DNA of 64,000 nucleotides from Bradyrhizobium sp. Arg816 (GCF_029989365.1 NZ_JAPRAQ010000004.1:496001-560000), one strand, 5' to 3'; counted from the stretch's first letter, positions 18,388 through 28,077 are shown. The notes: a model not told the origin generated them from the letters alone. Numbers and translations: made by a program.

Positions 18388-19341
18388 GTGCTCGCCTATA
18401 TCGCTCGCCGCATCGTCTATGTCATCCCGATCGTCATCAGCGTGGCGCTGGTGTGCTTTCTGCTCGTGCACATCACGCCGGGCGATCCGCTGGTTGCCGT
18501 GCTGCCGGCCGACGCCTCGCAGGAACTCGCGGCGCAGCTCCGCGCTGCCTACGGCTTCGACCGCCCGCTGCCGGTGCAGTTCGGCCTGTGGCTGCTTCGC
18601 GCCCTTCACGGCGATCTCGGCAATTCCATTGCCACGGGGCGCCCGGTGCTCGCCGAGGTCATGCGCGCGGTCAGCAACACCGTCACGCTCGCGATCGCGG
18701 CCGCCATCATCGGCTTCACGATGGGCATCCTGCTCGGCCTGATCGCCGGCTATTTCCGCGAGACCTGGATCGACAAGGTCGCGACCTCCTTCGCCATCGC
18801 CGGCGTCTCCGTGCCGCATTACTGGCTCGGCATGGTGCTCGTCATCATCTTCTCGGTGCAGCTGAACTGGCTGCCCGCGGTCGGCGCCGGGCCGAACGGC
18901 TCCAACTCCTGGGCCTGGGACTGGGCGCACCTGAAATATCTGGTGTTGCCGGCGATCACGACATCGGTGATCCCGATGGGCATCGTCACCCGCACGGTGC
19001 GTGCACTCACCGGTGACATCCTCAGCCAGGACTTTGTCGAGGCGCTGCGTGCAAAAGGCCTGCACGAAACCGGCGTGTTTCGCCACGTCATCAAGAATGC
19101 CGCGCCCACCGCGCTCGCGGTGATGGGGCTTCAGCTCGGCTACATGCTCGGCGGCTCGATCCTGATCGAGACCGTGTTCTCCTGGCCTGGTTCGGGCTTC
19201 CTGCTCAATTCGGCGATCTTCCAGCGCGACCTGCCGCTGCTGCAGGGCACGATCCTGATCCTGGCGCTGTTCTTCGTCTTCCTCAATCTGCTGGTCGACA
19301 TCGCGCAAGCCGCGATCGACCCGCGCATCAAGCGGGGCTAG
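18388..19341 (+). CDS. Peptide ABC transporter permease (DppB/OppB type)
   Basis: This is a 317-residue inner-membrane protein with about six membrane helices, beginning at a GTG preceded by GGAAGAAAGAAGA. The N-terminal LAYIARRIVYVIPIVISVAL helix and the long external loop with HITPGDPL are typical of the DppB branch. The EAA-type coupling motif appears in FVEALRAKGLHETGVFRHV. It forms the channel with the next gene product and is energised by the ATPases at 20251 and 22915. Only 3 bases separate it from the next start. Confidence 0.95.
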   Translation: MLAYIARRIVYVIPIVISVALVCFLLVHITPGDPLVAVLPADASQELAAQLRAAYGFDRPLPVQFGLWLLRALHGDLGNSIATGRPVLAEVMRAVSNTVTLAIAAAIIGFTMGILLGLIAGYFRETWIDKVATSFAIAGVSVPHYWLGMVLVIIFSVQLNWLPAVGAGPNGSNSWAWDWAHLKYLVLPAITTSVIPMGIVTRTVRALTGDILSQDFVEALRAKGLHETGVFRHVIKNAAPTALAVMGLQLGYMLGGSILIETVFSWPGSGFLLNSAIFQRDLPLLQGTILILALFFVFLNLLVDIAQAAIDPRIKRG

Positions 19342-19344
19342 CCG

Positions 19345-20247
19345 ATGAGCGAGCTTCCGTTGTCCGCGACCGCCGATGCCGCGCTGCAGGCCGCGCCCGC
19401 GACCAAGGCGCGCGGCTATTGGGCGACTGTCGGCCGCCGCATCCGGCGTGACAAGGTCAGCATGGCCTGCGCGCTGGTGCTGCTGCTGATCTTCCTGTCC
19501 GCGGTGCTCGCGCCGTGGCTCGGACTTGAAGATCCCTACAAGGGCTCGATGATCCGCCGCCTGCGCCACATCGGCACGGTCGGCTACCCGCTCGGCACCG
19601 ACGAGCTCGGCCGCGACATGCTGGCGCGGCTGATCTACGGCGGGCGGCTGTCGCTGGTCATCGGCATCCTCCCCGTGATCCTCGCCTTCTGCATCGGCAC
19701 CTCGCTCGGCCTCGTCGCCGGCTATGTCGGCGGCAAGCTCAACACCGCGATCATGCGCACGATCGACGTGTTCTACGCCTTTCCCTCCGTGCTGCTCGCG
19801 ATCGCGATCTCCGGCGCGCTCGGTGCCGGCATCCTCAACTCCATCGTGTCGCTGACCGTCGTGTTCGTGCCGCAGATCACCCGCGTCGCCGAGAGCGTCA
19901 CCACCGGCGTGCGCAACATGGATTTCGTCGAGGCCGCGCGCGCCTCCGGCGCGGGGCCCTTCACCATCATGCGGGTGCACATCCTCGGCAACGTGCTGGG
20001 CGCGATCTTCGTCTATGCGACCAGTCTCATTTCGGTTTCGATGATTTTGGCCGCCGGTCTTTCCTTCCTCGGCCTCGGCACAAAACCGCCGGAGCCGGAA
20101 TGGGGACTGATGCTGAACACGCTCCGCACCGCGATCTACGTCAATCCGTGGGTCGCGGCATTGCCGGGCGCGATGATCTTCGCGGTCTCGATCTGCTTCA
20201 ACCTGCTCTCGGACGGCCTGCGCAGCGCCATGGACATCAGGAACTAG
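19345..20247 (+). CDS. Peptide ABC transporter permease (DppC/OppC type)
   Basis: This is a 300-residue inner-membrane permease and the partner of the DppB-type protein. After a cytoplasmic stretch rich in Ala and Arg, a first helix ([20 protein letters not shown]) is followed by the OppC N-terminal signature [19 protein letters not shown]. The coupling motif is [20 protein letters not shown]. The ATG at 19345 is 3 bases after the previous stop and the next gene starts 3 bases after this stop, so translation is tightly coupled. It presents the docking surface for the ATPases. Confidence 0.95.
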   Translation: MSELPLSATADAALQAAPATKARGYWATVGRRIRRDKVSMACALVLLLIFLSAVLAPWLGLEDPYKGSMIRRLRHIGTVGYPLGTDELGRDMLARLIYGGRLSLVIGILPVILAFCIGTSLGLVAGYVGGKLNTAIMRTIDVFYAFPSVLLAIAISGALGAGILNSIVSLTVVFVPQITRVAESVTTGVRNMDFVEAARASGAGPFTIMRVHILGNVLGAIFVYATSLISVSMILAAGLSFLGLGTKPPEPEWGLMLNTLRTAIYVNPWVAALPGAMIFAVSICFNLLSDGLRSAMDIRN

Positions 20248-20250
20248 GCC

Positions 20251-21312
20251 ATGAGCGAGAGCAACACATCCGTTGAAATGCTGGAGCCGGTCGAAGACCG
20301 CGGCGGCGTCGCGCAGCCGCTGCTCCAGGTCAACGGCCTGACCAAGCATTTCCCCGTTCGCGGCGGATTGTTCGCCGCGAAACGCACGGTGCGCGCGGTG
20401 GACGACGTCTCCTTCTCGGTCGCGAAGGGGGAGACGGTCGGCATCGTCGGCGAATCCGGTTGCGGCAAGTCGACCACCGCGCGGTTGCTGATGCATCTGA
20501 TGCCGCGCGATACCGGCGACATCATCTATGACGGCATGACCGTCGGCCAGTCGCTGTCGTTGCGCGAGCTGCGCCGCGGCATGCAGATGGTGTTCCAGGA
20601 CTCCTACGCCTCGCTCAATCCGCGCCTGACGATCGAGGAATCGATCGCGTTCGGCCCGAAAGTGCACGGCATGGCCGATGGTACGGCGCGGGCGCTGGCG
20701 CGCGAGTTGCTCGGCAAGGTCGGCCTGCGGCCGGAAAACTTCGCCAACCGCTATCCGCACGAGATTTCCGGTGGCCAGCGCCAGCGCGTCAACATCGCGC
20801 GTGCGCTGGCGCTGTCGCCGCGGCTCGTAATTCTCGATGAAGCCGTCTCTGCGCTCGACAAATCCGTCGAGGCGCAGGTGCTGAATCTACTCGCCGATCT
20901 CAAGCGCGAGTTTGGTCTGACCTATCTCTTCATCAGCCATGATCTCAACGTCGTGCGCTATATCAGCGACCGCGTGCTGGTGATGTATCTCGGCGAGGTC
21001 GTCGAGCTCGGACCGGTGGATCAGGTCTGGGACAATCCTGCGCATCCTTATACGCGTGCGCTCCTTGCTGCGATGCCGTCCTCGGATCCCGATCGTCGCA
21101 CCGAGAAGCCGCCGATCACCGGCGACCCGCCCAATCCGATCGACCCGCCGCCGGGCTGCCGCTTCCACACCCGTTGCCCGTTCGCGGAGCCGCTCTGCGC
21201 AAATGCAGCACCAAAGCTCACCGCGCTCGATAGAATGGGCCACGAGGCCGCGTGCTACATGGCGATACCGGGATCAGGCCATAGCCGCGCGCCCAGGGAG
21301 GAAACCGCATGA
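20251..21312 (+). CDS. Peptide ABC transporter ATP-binding protein (OppF/DppF type)
   Basis: This is a 353-residue cytoplasmic ATPase. It has Walker [10 protein letters not shown], signature [15 protein letters not shown], Walker [14 protein letters not shown] and the switch His in [10 protein letters not shown]. The C-terminal oligopeptide-transporter extension carries the cysteine cluster [14 protein letters not shown], which in this subfamily can bind an iron-sulfur cluster. It overlaps the next small gene by 4 bases (ATGA). The second ATPase expected for a heterodimer is encoded three genes later, after the amidase. Confidence 0.95.
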   Translation: MSESNTSVEMLEPVEDRGGVAQPLLQVNGLTKHFPVRGGLFAAKRTVRAVDDVSFSVAKGETVGIVGESGCGKSTTARLLMHLMPRDTGDIIYDGMTVGQSLSLRELRRGMQMVFQDSYASLNPRLTIEESIAFGPKVHGMADGTARALARELLGKVGLRPENFANRYPHEISGGQRQRVNIARALALSPRLVILDEAVSALDKSVEAQVLNLLADLKREFGLTYLFISHDLNVVRYISDRVLVMYLGEVVELGPVDQVWDNPAHPYTRALLAAMPSSDPDRRTEKPPITGDPPNPIDPPPGCRFHTRCPFAEPLCANAAPKLTALDRMGHEAACYMAIPGSGHSRAPREETA

Positions 21313-21506
21313 CGAGACCGACACCGAAAGAGATCAAGCCGATCGCGCAAGTCGCCGGCGTCCCGGTCGACGATGAAATCGCGACGCGTATCTCCAATTC
21401 CATCGGACCGGCCTTCGAAGGCTTTGCGGCCATCGCCGGCACGCTGCCGTTCGACCTCGAGCCCGCGCTCTATCCGATCGCGCAGACGCAGAAGGTGTCG
21501 AAATGA
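21309..21506 (+). CDS. AtzG-like (DUF4089) small amidase-partner protein
   Basis: This is a 65-residue acidic helical protein. The core DEIATRISNSIGPAFEGFAAI matches the AtzG/DUF4089 family, whose members resemble the GatC subunit and pair with amidases such as AtzE. It overlaps both neighbours by 4 bases and sits directly before an amidase gene, exactly where such a partner is expected. It is likely a structural subunit that stabilises the amidase. Its small size makes the family call less certain than that of its neighbours, but the context is strong. Confidence 0.75.
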   Translation: MTRPTPKEIKPIAQVAGVPVDDEIATRISNSIGPAFEGFAAIAGTLPFDLEPALYPIAQTQKVSK

Positions 21507-22918
21507 GCCGTGAGCCTGCATTGATGACGCTCACCGAGGTCGCGCGCGCGATCGCGATGAAGCAGGTGTCCTCGCATGAGGTAACGCGCGCGCTGTTGCA
21601 CCGCATCGCACAGTGGCAGCCGCATCTGAACGCTTTCATGTCGGTTGAAGCCGAGTCCGCGTTGAAGGCTGCCGAGGCAGCCGATGCCGAGCTTGCCAAG
21701 GGCAATGTCCGCGGTCCGCTGCACGGCGTGCCGCTCGCGCACAAGGACATGTATTACGACGCAGGCCACGTCTCGACTTGCGGCTCGCTGATCCGCCGCG
21801 ATTTCGTGCCGACCGTCACGTCCACGGCCTTGCAGCGGCTGAAGGACGCCGGGCAGGTCCGCCTCGGCACGCTGCATCTGGCCGAATTCGCCTATGGCCC
21901 GACCGGCCACAACGCCCATTACGGTCCGGTGCGCAATCCCTGGAACGTCGCGCATATCACCGGCGGCTCCTCGTCGGGCTCCGGCTCGTCGGTCGCGGCG
22001 CGCCTGACTTTCGCGGCGCTCGGCTCCGACACCGGCGGTTCGATCCGCATGCCCGCGCATTTCTGCGGCGTCACCGGATTGAAAACCACCGTCGGCCGCG
22101 TCAGCCGCGCCGGCGCGATGCCGCTGTCGCAATCGCTCGACACGGTCGGTCCGCTCGCCCGCACCGCCGAGGATTGTGCACTGCTGCTGGCGCTGATGGC
22201 CGGTCCCGATCCCGCGGATTCGACCTGCAGCCACGAGCCGCTGTCCGACTATGTCGGCGCCACCAAGGGTTCGCTCAAGGGCCTGAAAATCGGCGTGCCC
22301 GCCTCCTTCTATGTCGACGATCTCGACGGCGAGGTCGCGCGCGTGCTGGACGAGACCATCGCGGTGCTCAAGCGCGAGGGCGCCGACATCGTCACGGTCG
22401 AGCTGCCGGACCAGCGGCAATTGTCTGCGGCAAGCCAGCTCGTGCTCGCGGCCGAAGCGGCCGCCTTCCACAAGCGCTGGATGATCGAGCGTCCGCAGGA
22501 CTACGGCCCGCAGGTCCTGATGCGGCTTCAGAACGGTCTCGCCGTTCCCGCCATCACCTATCTCGAAGCCATGCGCTGGCGTGGTCCGGCACTCGCCGCC
22601 CACAATGCAGCCACGGCTGGTGTTGACGCGATCATCGCGCCGGCATCGCCGGTGCCGGCGCCGACGATCGAGGAGAGCGACGTCGGCGGCGGCCCGAACG
22701 CGCCGGCGATGGTGCAGCGACTGACGCTGTTCACCCGCCCGGTGAATTTCCTCGGCCTGCCGTCGCTCACCATTCCCTCCGGCTTCACCAAAAGCGGCCT
22801 GCCGGTTGGCATGCAGCTGATCGGCCGCTCCTTCGATGAAGCGACCTTGCTCACCATCGGCGCCGCCTTCCAGTGCGTCACCGACTACCACGACCGGGTA
22901 CCCAAACTGCCGTCATGA
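21503..22918 (+). CDS. Amidase (amidase-signature family, AtzE/GatA-like)
   Basis: This is a 471-residue cytoplasmic hydrolase. The Ser-cisSer-Lys triad is visible: Lys81 in PLAHKDMYY, the cis-serine in GGSSSGSG (about residue 156-158) and the nucleophile Ser180 in SDTGGSIRMPA. It would cleave a carboxamide to acid and ammonia. Its position between the two ATPase genes of a peptide-type importer, with 4-base overlaps on both sides, says it acts on the imported ligand. There is no GatB nearby, so it is not the tRNA amidotransferase. The exact substrate is not predictable. Confidence 0.93.
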   Translation: MSREPALMTLTEVARAIAMKQVSSHEVTRALLHRIAQWQPHLNAFMSVEAESALKAAEAADAELAKGNVRGPLHGVPLAHKDMYYDAGHVSTCGSLIRRDFVPTVTSTALQRLKDAGQVRLGTLHLAEFAYGPTGHNAHYGPVRNPWNVAHITGGSSSGSGSSVAARLTFAALGSDTGGSIRMPAHFCGVTGLKTTVGRVSRAGAMPLSQSLDTVGPLARTAEDCALLLALMAGPDPADSTCSHEPLSDYVGATKGSLKGLKIGVPASFYVDDLDGEVARVLDETIAVLKREGADIVTVELPDQRQLSAASQLVLAAEAAAFHKRWMIERPQDYGPQVLMRLQNGLAVPAITYLEAMRWRGPALAAHNAATAGVDAIIAPASPVPAPTIEESDVGGGPNAPAMVQRLTLFTRPVNFLGLPSLTIPSGFTKSGLPVGMQLIGRSFDEATLLTIGAAFQCVTDYHDRVPKLPS

Positions 22919-23889
22919 CAAAGCTCGTCGACATCTCAGGCCTCAACATCCGCTTCACCGGGGAGCGCACGGTCTATGCCGTGAACGATCTCAGTCTCTC
23001 GCTCGGTGACGGCGAGGTGCTGGGCCTGCTCGGCGAGTCCGGTTCCGGCAAGAGCGTGACCCTGCGTGCGCTGATGCGGCTGCTGCCGAAGAAGCGCACG
23101 CAGATCACGGGCAAGGTCAACGTGATGGGCCGCGACGTGCTCGCCATGAACGACGAGGAGCTGTCGTCGTTTCGCGGCCAGACCGTGTCGATGATCTTTC
23201 AGGAGCCCGCGCTCGCGCTCGATCCGGTCTACACCATCGGCGCGCAGATCGCCGAAAGCGTCGTGCGCCACGAAGGCAAGAGCCTTGCGGAAGGGCGGGC
23301 GAGGGCGCTCGAAATGCTCGAGGTCGTGCGCATTCCCTCCGCAAAACGCAGGCTCGATGCCTATCCGCACGAGATGTCCGGCGGCATGCGCCAGCGCGCG
23401 ATGATTGCCCTGGCGCTCGCCTGCCGTCCGAAGATTTTGCTGGCGGACGAGCCGACCACCGCGCTCGATGCCACCGTGCAGATCCAGATCCTGCTGCTGC
23501 TGCGCGAGCTTCAGCGCGAGTTCGGCATGTCCGTCATCTTCGTCACCCACGACATCGGCGTTGCGATCGAGATCTGCGACCGTGTCGCGGTGATGTATGC
23601 CGGCCAGATCGTCGAGCAGGGGACGCTCCGCGACATCGTCCGCACGCCGGTGCACCCGTACGCCAAGGGCCTGCTCGCCTCCACCATCCACGGCGCCAAG
23701 CGGGGCGCCCGGCTGGAGACCATCCCCGGCACCCCGCCCCCGCTGGCCGAAAAGCCGAACAACTGCTCCTTCGCCCCCCGTTGTGCGGTCGCCCAGCCGC
23801 GGTGTCTGGAGCAATTGCCCGCGAATGTGGAGGTCGGACCGGGCCGAGCGGCGAGGTGCGTGCTGGCGGAGCCGGTGACGGCGTCATAG
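22915..23889 (+). CDS. Peptide ABC transporter ATP-binding protein (OppD/DppD type)
   Basis: This is a 324-residue ATPase starting at the ATG that overlaps the amidase stop (ATGA). It has Walker [10 protein letters not shown], the Q-loop in [12 protein letters not shown], signature [15 protein letters not shown], Walker [13 protein letters not shown], switch [12 protein letters not shown] and the C-terminal [14 protein letters not shown] cysteine cluster. It should pair with the OppF-type ATPase encoded at 20251. It is the last gene of the operon; a palindromic repeat follows. Confidence 0.95.
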   Translation: MTKLVDISGLNIRFTGERTVYAVNDLSLSLGDGEVLGLLGESGSGKSVTLRALMRLLPKKRTQITGKVNVMGRDVLAMNDEELSSFRGQTVSMIFQEPALALDPVYTIGAQIAESVVRHEGKSLAEGRARALEMLEVVRIPSAKRRLDAYPHEMSGGMRQRAMIALALACRPKILLADEPTTALDATVQIQILLLLRELQREFGMSVIFVTHDIGVAIEICDRVAVMYAGQIVEQGTLRDIVRTPVHPYAKGLLASTIHGAKRGARLETIPGTPPPLAEKPNNCSFAPRCAVAQPRCLEQLPANVEVGPGRAARCVLAEPVTAS

Positions 23890-24306
23890 CACCAACGGTT
23901 CTCTTCGAAGCGAGCGTGGCGTCGATTTAACCCTGCCGGTGCGAGCTGAGGTGCAGCCCCGCGCACAACTGCGCTCCCTCCCCCCTTGCGGGGGAGGGCG
24001 GGGGAGAGGGGTGGCCACGAACTCAGACCTCGCCCGTGGCTGCCCCTCCCCCGCAAGGGAGGAGGGAATGAGAGAGCGGTGCGTCCCTCACTTCAAATCG
24101 CGCGCGACTTCAGAATCCCTCTACGACAACACCGACTTGTCACAGTTCACCTCGCACCACCCGCCAACTGCACCCCTACTGTGCATGGGGTTGTTTTCGA
24201 CATTTTTGTTTCCATAGCCGCAACCGGATCTTGGGGAACAGCATTCAGACCCCATTCATCCCGGTTCCGGTTCCATGCCCCCGTTCATGGAGAGGGACTT
24301 CGACTT
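23890..24306. other. Intergenic region with repeat, no gene seen
   Basis: This 417-bp stretch holds a palindromic repeat (23974-24067). It is followed by about 240 bp with lower GC that should contain the promoter of the GlsB-like gene. I see no credible coding frame in it and could not assign a promoter consensus. Confidence 0.6.
23974..24067. repeat. Palindromic intergenic repeat, family E
   Basis: The left block CCTCCCCCCTTGCGGGGGAG faces the right block CTCCCCCGCAAGGGAGGAGG across about 55 bases. It is related in style to families A and D but different in sequence. Confidence 0.8.
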
Positions 24307-24576
24307 ATGTACATTTCTGGCCAAGGCCTCATCGTCATCCTGTTCGTCGGCCTCGTCGCCGGCTGGCTCGCCGGCAAGGTGGTGCGCGGCAGCGGGTTCG
24401 GCATCATTGGCGACATCGTGATCGGCATCGCCGGCGCGTTTGTCGCAAGCTTCCTGTTCCCGAAGCTCGGCATCCATCTCGGCACCGGGCTCGTGTCCGA
24501 GATCATCTATTCCGCCATCGGCGCCATCATCCTGCTCCTGGTGGTGCGGCTGGTGCGTGGCGGCGGCCGGTTCTAG
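24307..24576 (+). CDS. GlsB/YeaQ/YmgE-family membrane protein
   Basis: This is an 89-residue protein with three membrane segments (GLIVILFVGLVAGWLAGKVV; IGDIVIGIAGAFVASFLF; IIYSAIGAIILLLVVRLV). The GXG-rich pattern is that of the transglycosylase-associated family. The ATG at 24307 is preceded by GGAGAGGGAC. Family members are small stress-induced inner-membrane proteins of unknown mechanism. It stands alone between the amidase operon and the type I exporter genes. Confidence 0.9.
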   Translation: MYISGQGLIVILFVGLVAGWLAGKVVRGSGFGIIGDIVIGIAGAFVASFLFPKLGIHLGTGLVSEIIYSAIGAIILLLVVRLVRGGGRF

Positions 24577-24801
24577 CGTCACATTGGCTCAGCGAGCCGG
24601 CACTTTTCGCCTCTCCCCCGCTGGGGAGAGGCCGCGATGTCTGCTATAAAAAGCCGCAAAGACTGTGAAATACCGGACTTGCGTGCGAGGTCGTCAGGGG
24701 TAGAGGTGGCCTATCAGGGACCTGGATTAATTCGACCGCGTTCGTCGCGGAGGAATACGATGTTAATCCGGGTCGCGTACCCCAGAACGACCTAGGAAAT
24801 C

Positions 24802-24816
24802 AGGGGCGTTGCCCCT
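24802..24816 (+). promoter_or_regulatory. Short hairpin in the leader of the type I exporter gene
   Basis: AGGGGC-GTT-GCCCCT is a perfect 6-bp stem with a 3-base loop, ending 21 bases before the exporter start and just upstream of its ribosome site. It may tune translation or protect the 5' end. Confidence 0.3.
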
Positions 24817-24837
24817 TACCCGAAAGAGATCAGACTG

Positions 24838-26586
24838 ATGGCAGCCGTACCTGGCGTCCGCCGTTCAGAGCTCGGTGACGCCCTGCGTGCTTGTCGCACG
24901 GCGTTCGTCGGCGTGGGCTTGATGAGCTGCATGATCAACCTGCTCTATCTGACCGGGTCGATCTTCATGCTGGAGGTCTACGACCGGGTTCTGCCGAGCC
25001 GCAGCGTTCCGACTCTCGTCGGCCTGATCATCATCGCCAGCTTCCTCTATATGGCGCAGGGCGTGCTCGACATGATCCGAAACCGGATCCTGGGGCGGAT
25101 CGGCACGGCGCTCGATGAAGCCCTCAACAAGCGCGTGTTCGACACGGTCGTGCGCCTGCCGCTCCTGGTCGGCAGTCGCAACGAGGGCCTGCAGCCGCTG
25201 CGCGACCTCGACAATGTCCGCTCCTTCCTCGGCGGCATGGGCCCGAGCGCGTTCTTCGACCTGCCCTGGCTGCCGCTCTATCTCGCCATCTGCTTCGCCT
25301 TCCACGTCATGATCGGCCTCACCGCTCTGGTCGGCGCCATCATCCTGGTCGGGCTGACGCTGGTCACCGAATTCATGTCCCGCCAGCCGGCGAAGGAGGC
25401 GATGGGCCTTGCCGCTCAGCGCAACGATCTCGCCGCCTCCAGCCGGCGCAACGCCGAAGTCATGGTGTCGATGGGCATGACCGGCCGGATGAACCAGCGC
25501 TGGAGCGAGGCCAACGAAAAATACCTCGACGGCAATCAGCGTGCGAGCGACGTCGCCGGCGGTCTCGGCGCGGTCGCAAAAGTGCTGCGCATGATGCTGC
25601 AATCGGCCGTGCTCGCGGTCGGCGCCTATCTCGTCATCCACCAGGAGGCGACCGCCGGCATCATCATCGCCGGCTCGATCCTCTCCGCCCGCGCGCTCGC
25701 GCCGGTCGATCTCGCCATCGCGCATTGGAAATCCTTTGTCGCGGCACGTCAGAGCTGGCAGCGCCTCACGCGTCTGCTGGAGCAGATGCCGGCGCAGGCG
25801 ATGCCGACCCAGTTGCAGGCGCCCACCAGCCGGCTCTCGGTCGAGGGCATCGCCATGGTGCCGCCGGGCGATCAGCGCCTCATCGTGCAGGACGTCACCT
25901 TCGCGCTTGCCGCCGGCAATGGCCTCGGCGTGATCGGACCGAGCGGCTCCGGCAAATCGTCGCTGATCCGCGCGCTGGTCGGCGTCTGGCACCCGGTCCG
26001 TGGCAAGGTGCGGCTCGACGGCGCGGCGCTCGACCAGTGGGCCTCCGACATGCTCGGCCGCCACATCGGCTATCTGCCGCAGGACGTCGAATTGTTCGGC
26101 GGCACCATCGCGCAGAACATCGGCCGTTTCGATCCCGAGGCCACCTCTGACAGCATCATTTCCGCGGCGAAGGAAGCCGGCGTGCACGAGATGATCATCA
26201 AGATGCGCGAGGGCTACAACACGCAGGTCGGCGAACAGGGCACCGCGCTCTCCGCGGGCCAGGCGCAGCGCGTGGCGCTGGCGCGCGCGCTCTACGGCAA
26301 CCCGTTCCTGATCGTGCTCGACGAGCCCAATTCCAATCTCGACACCGAGGGCGACGAGGCGCTGACCCGCGCCATCCGCGCGGCGCGCGAGCGCGGCGCC
26401 ATCGTCATCGTGGTGGCGCACCGCCCGATCGGCGTCGAAGCGGTCGACCAGATCCTGGTGCTGCGCGACGGCCGCATGCAGGCCTTTGGGCCGAAGGAGC
26501 AGGTGCTTGCGCAGGTGCTTCAGCCGCGCGTGACGCCGCCGGCACCGATCAAGATCGTCAGCGAAGGCGGAGTGCCCAAATCATGA
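24838..26586 (+). CDS. Type I secretion ABC transporter (PrtD/AprD/HasD family)
   Basis: This is a 582-residue inner-membrane exporter with fused membrane and ATPase halves. The membrane half includes GLMSCMINLLYLTGSIFMLE and LVGLIIIASFLYMAQGVLDM. The ATPase half has Walker A GPSGSGKSS (about residue 368), signature LSAGQAQRVALARAL, Walker B LIVLDEPNSNLD and switch VVAHRP. There is no N-terminal C39 peptidase, so substrates are recognised by a C-terminal signal. It overlaps the adaptor gene by 4 bases. No TolC-like outer-membrane gene is in the window. The giant adhesin at 5229 is the only candidate substrate seen here. Confidence 0.95.
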   Translation: MAAVPGVRRSELGDALRACRTAFVGVGLMSCMINLLYLTGSIFMLEVYDRVLPSRSVPTLVGLIIIASFLYMAQGVLDMIRNRILGRIGTALDEALNKRVFDTVVRLPLLVGSRNEGLQPLRDLDNVRSFLGGMGPSAFFDLPWLPLYLAICFAFHVMIGLTALVGAIILVGLTLVTEFMSRQPAKEAMGLAAQRNDLAASSRRNAEVMVSMGMTGRMNQRWSEANEKYLDGNQRASDVAGGLGAVAKVLRMMLQSAVLAVGAYLVIHQEATAGIIIAGSILSARALAPVDLAIAHWKSFVAARQSWQRLTRLLEQMPAQAMPTQLQAPTSRLSVEGIAMVPPGDQRLIVQDVTFALAAGNGLGVIGPSGSGKSSLIRALVGVWHPVRGKVRLDGAALDQWASDMLGRHIGYLPQDVELFGGTIAQNIGRFDPEATSDSIISAAKEAGVHEMIIKMREGYNTQVGEQGTALSAGQAQRVALARALYGNPFLIVLDEPNSNLDTEGDEALTRAIRAARERGAIVIVVAHRPIGVEAVDQILVLRDGRMQAFGPKEQVLAQVLQPRVTPPAPIKIVSEGGVPKS

Positions 26587-27917
26587 GCACGATGGCTATC
26601 GGCGGCGGAAAGCCCGCCGCGAAGAGGACCGTGCGGGATTCCATCAGGTTTCACCTGATGCTCGGACTGGCCATCGTGGCGGCCCTCGTCGTCGGCCTCG
26701 GTGGCTGGGCCTCGACGGTGCAGATCTCGGGGGCCCTGATCGCGCCGGGCCAGGTCGTGGTCGAATCCAACGTCAAGAAGGTGCAGCATCCGACCGGTGG
26801 CGTGGTCGGCGAGCTGCGCGCCCGCGACGGCGACGTGGTCAAGTCCGGCGACATCGTGGTACGGCTCGACGACACCGTCACCAAGGCGAACCTCGCCATC
26901 GTCACCAAGAATCTCGACGCCGCGCAGGCGCGCACGGCGCGGCTGCAGGCCGAGCAGCGCGGTGTCGACAAGATCGAGTTTCCGCAATCGCTGCTCGATC
27001 GCGGCAGCGATCCCGACGTCAAGAACCTGCTCTCCGCCGAAACCAAGCTGTTCGACGTCCGCGTCAACGGCCGCGCCGGGCAGAAGGCGCAGCTCCGCGA
27101 GCGTGTCCAACAGCTCAACGAGGAGATCGAAGGACTGTCCGCTCAGGAAAAGGCCAAGGACAGGGAGATCGTCCTGGTGCAGCAGGAGCTGGTCGGTGTC
27201 CGCGATCTCTATGAGAAGCACCTGGTGCAAATCTCGCGCCTGACCACGCTGGAGCGCGACAGCGCCCGCCTCAACGGCGAGCGCGCGCAATACATCGCCT
27301 CGCGCGCGCAGGCCAAGGGCAAGATCACCGAGACCGAGCTCCAGATCATCCAGGTCGACAAGGACATGGTGAGCGAGGTCTCGAAGGATCTGCGCGAGAC
27401 CAACGACAAGATCGGTGAAATGATCGAGCGCAAGGTCGCCGCCGAAGACCAGCTCCGCCGCGTCGACATCCGTGCGCCGCAGGACGGCATGGTGCTGCAA
27501 TCGACGGTGCATACCGTCGGCGGCGTCGTCACCGCCGGCGATGCCCTGATGCTGATCGTGCCGCAGGCGGACGACCTCCAGGTCGAGGCCAAGGTTAATC
27601 CTGTCGATATTGACAAGCTCCAGATCGGCCAGAAGACGCTGCTGCGCCTGTCCGCATTCAACCAGCGTACTACGCCAGAGCTCAACGGCGTCGTCAGCCG
27701 GGTTTCGCCCGACGTCACCACCGACCAGCGCACCGGCCAGAGCTACTATACCATCCGCGTGTCGATGTCCCCGGAAGAGGTCGCCAAGCTCGGCGACTCC
27801 AAGCTGATCCCCGGTATGCCGGCGGAAGCCTTCGTCCAGACCGGCGACCGCACCATGCTGTCCTATCTGATGAAGCCGCTGCACGACCAGCTGATGCGGG
27901 CCTTCCGCGAGAAGTGA
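26583..27917 (+). CDS. Type I secretion periplasmic adaptor (HlyD/PrtE family)
   Basis: This is a 444-residue membrane-fusion protein. A single N-terminal membrane helix (LMLGLAIVAALVVGLGGW) is followed by a lipoyl half (VQHPTGGVVGELRARDGDVV), a long coiled-coil region (about residues 130-290) and a second lipoyl half (RRVDIRAPQDGMVLQSTVHT). The C-terminal beta-barrel contains PGMPAEAFVQTGDRT. It bridges the ABC exporter to an outer-membrane TolC-type channel. It is translationally coupled to the exporter gene and closes this two-gene operon. Confidence 0.95.
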   Translation: MSTMAIGGGKPAAKRTVRDSIRFHLMLGLAIVAALVVGLGGWASTVQISGALIAPGQVVVESNVKKVQHPTGGVVGELRARDGDVVKSGDIVVRLDDTVTKANLAIVTKNLDAAQARTARLQAEQRGVDKIEFPQSLLDRGSDPDVKNLLSAETKLFDVRVNGRAGQKAQLRERVQQLNEEIEGLSAQEKAKDREIVLVQQELVGVRDLYEKHLVQISRLTTLERDSARLNGERAQYIASRAQAKGKITETELQIIQVDKDMVSEVSKDLRETNDKIGEMIERKVAAEDQLRRVDIRAPQDGMVLQSTVHTVGGVVTAGDALMLIVPQADDLQVEAKVNPVDIDKLQIGQKTLLRLSAFNQRTTPELNGVVSRVSPDVTTDQRTGQSYYTIRVSMSPEEVAKLGDSKLIPGMPAEAFVQTGDRTMLSYLMKPLHDQLMRAFREK

Positions 27918-27986
27918 CGCGCGAAAGCGCGTCATCCCGGAGCGCGCTTAGCGCGCATCCGGGAACTCGGGCGACATACGCGATCT

Positions 27987-28077
27987 CGTAGGGTGGGCAA
28001 AGGCGCAACGCGCCGTGCCCACCGCTCTTCGTGTGATGGTCACGATGGTGGGCACGCTTCGCTTTGCCCACCCTACG
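27987..28077. repeat. Palindromic intergenic repeat, family F
   Basis: CGTAGGGTGGGCAAAG at 27987 and its complement CTTTGCCCACCCTACG ending at 28077 flank inner hairpin blocks (GCGCAACGCGCC). It ends about 55 bases before the AMP nucleosidase start. Confidence 0.9.

Noticed and set aside
18343..20760. Minus-strand open frame of 805 codons across the permease genes
   Set aside because: The opposite frame encodes two complete permeases and the start of OppF; the minus translation is Arg/His-rich noise and crosses three genes.
24230..24262. GGAAC element upstream of the GlsB-like gene as an EcfG general-stress promoter
   Set aside because: No CGTT 16-17 bases downstream, so the second half of the consensus is absent.
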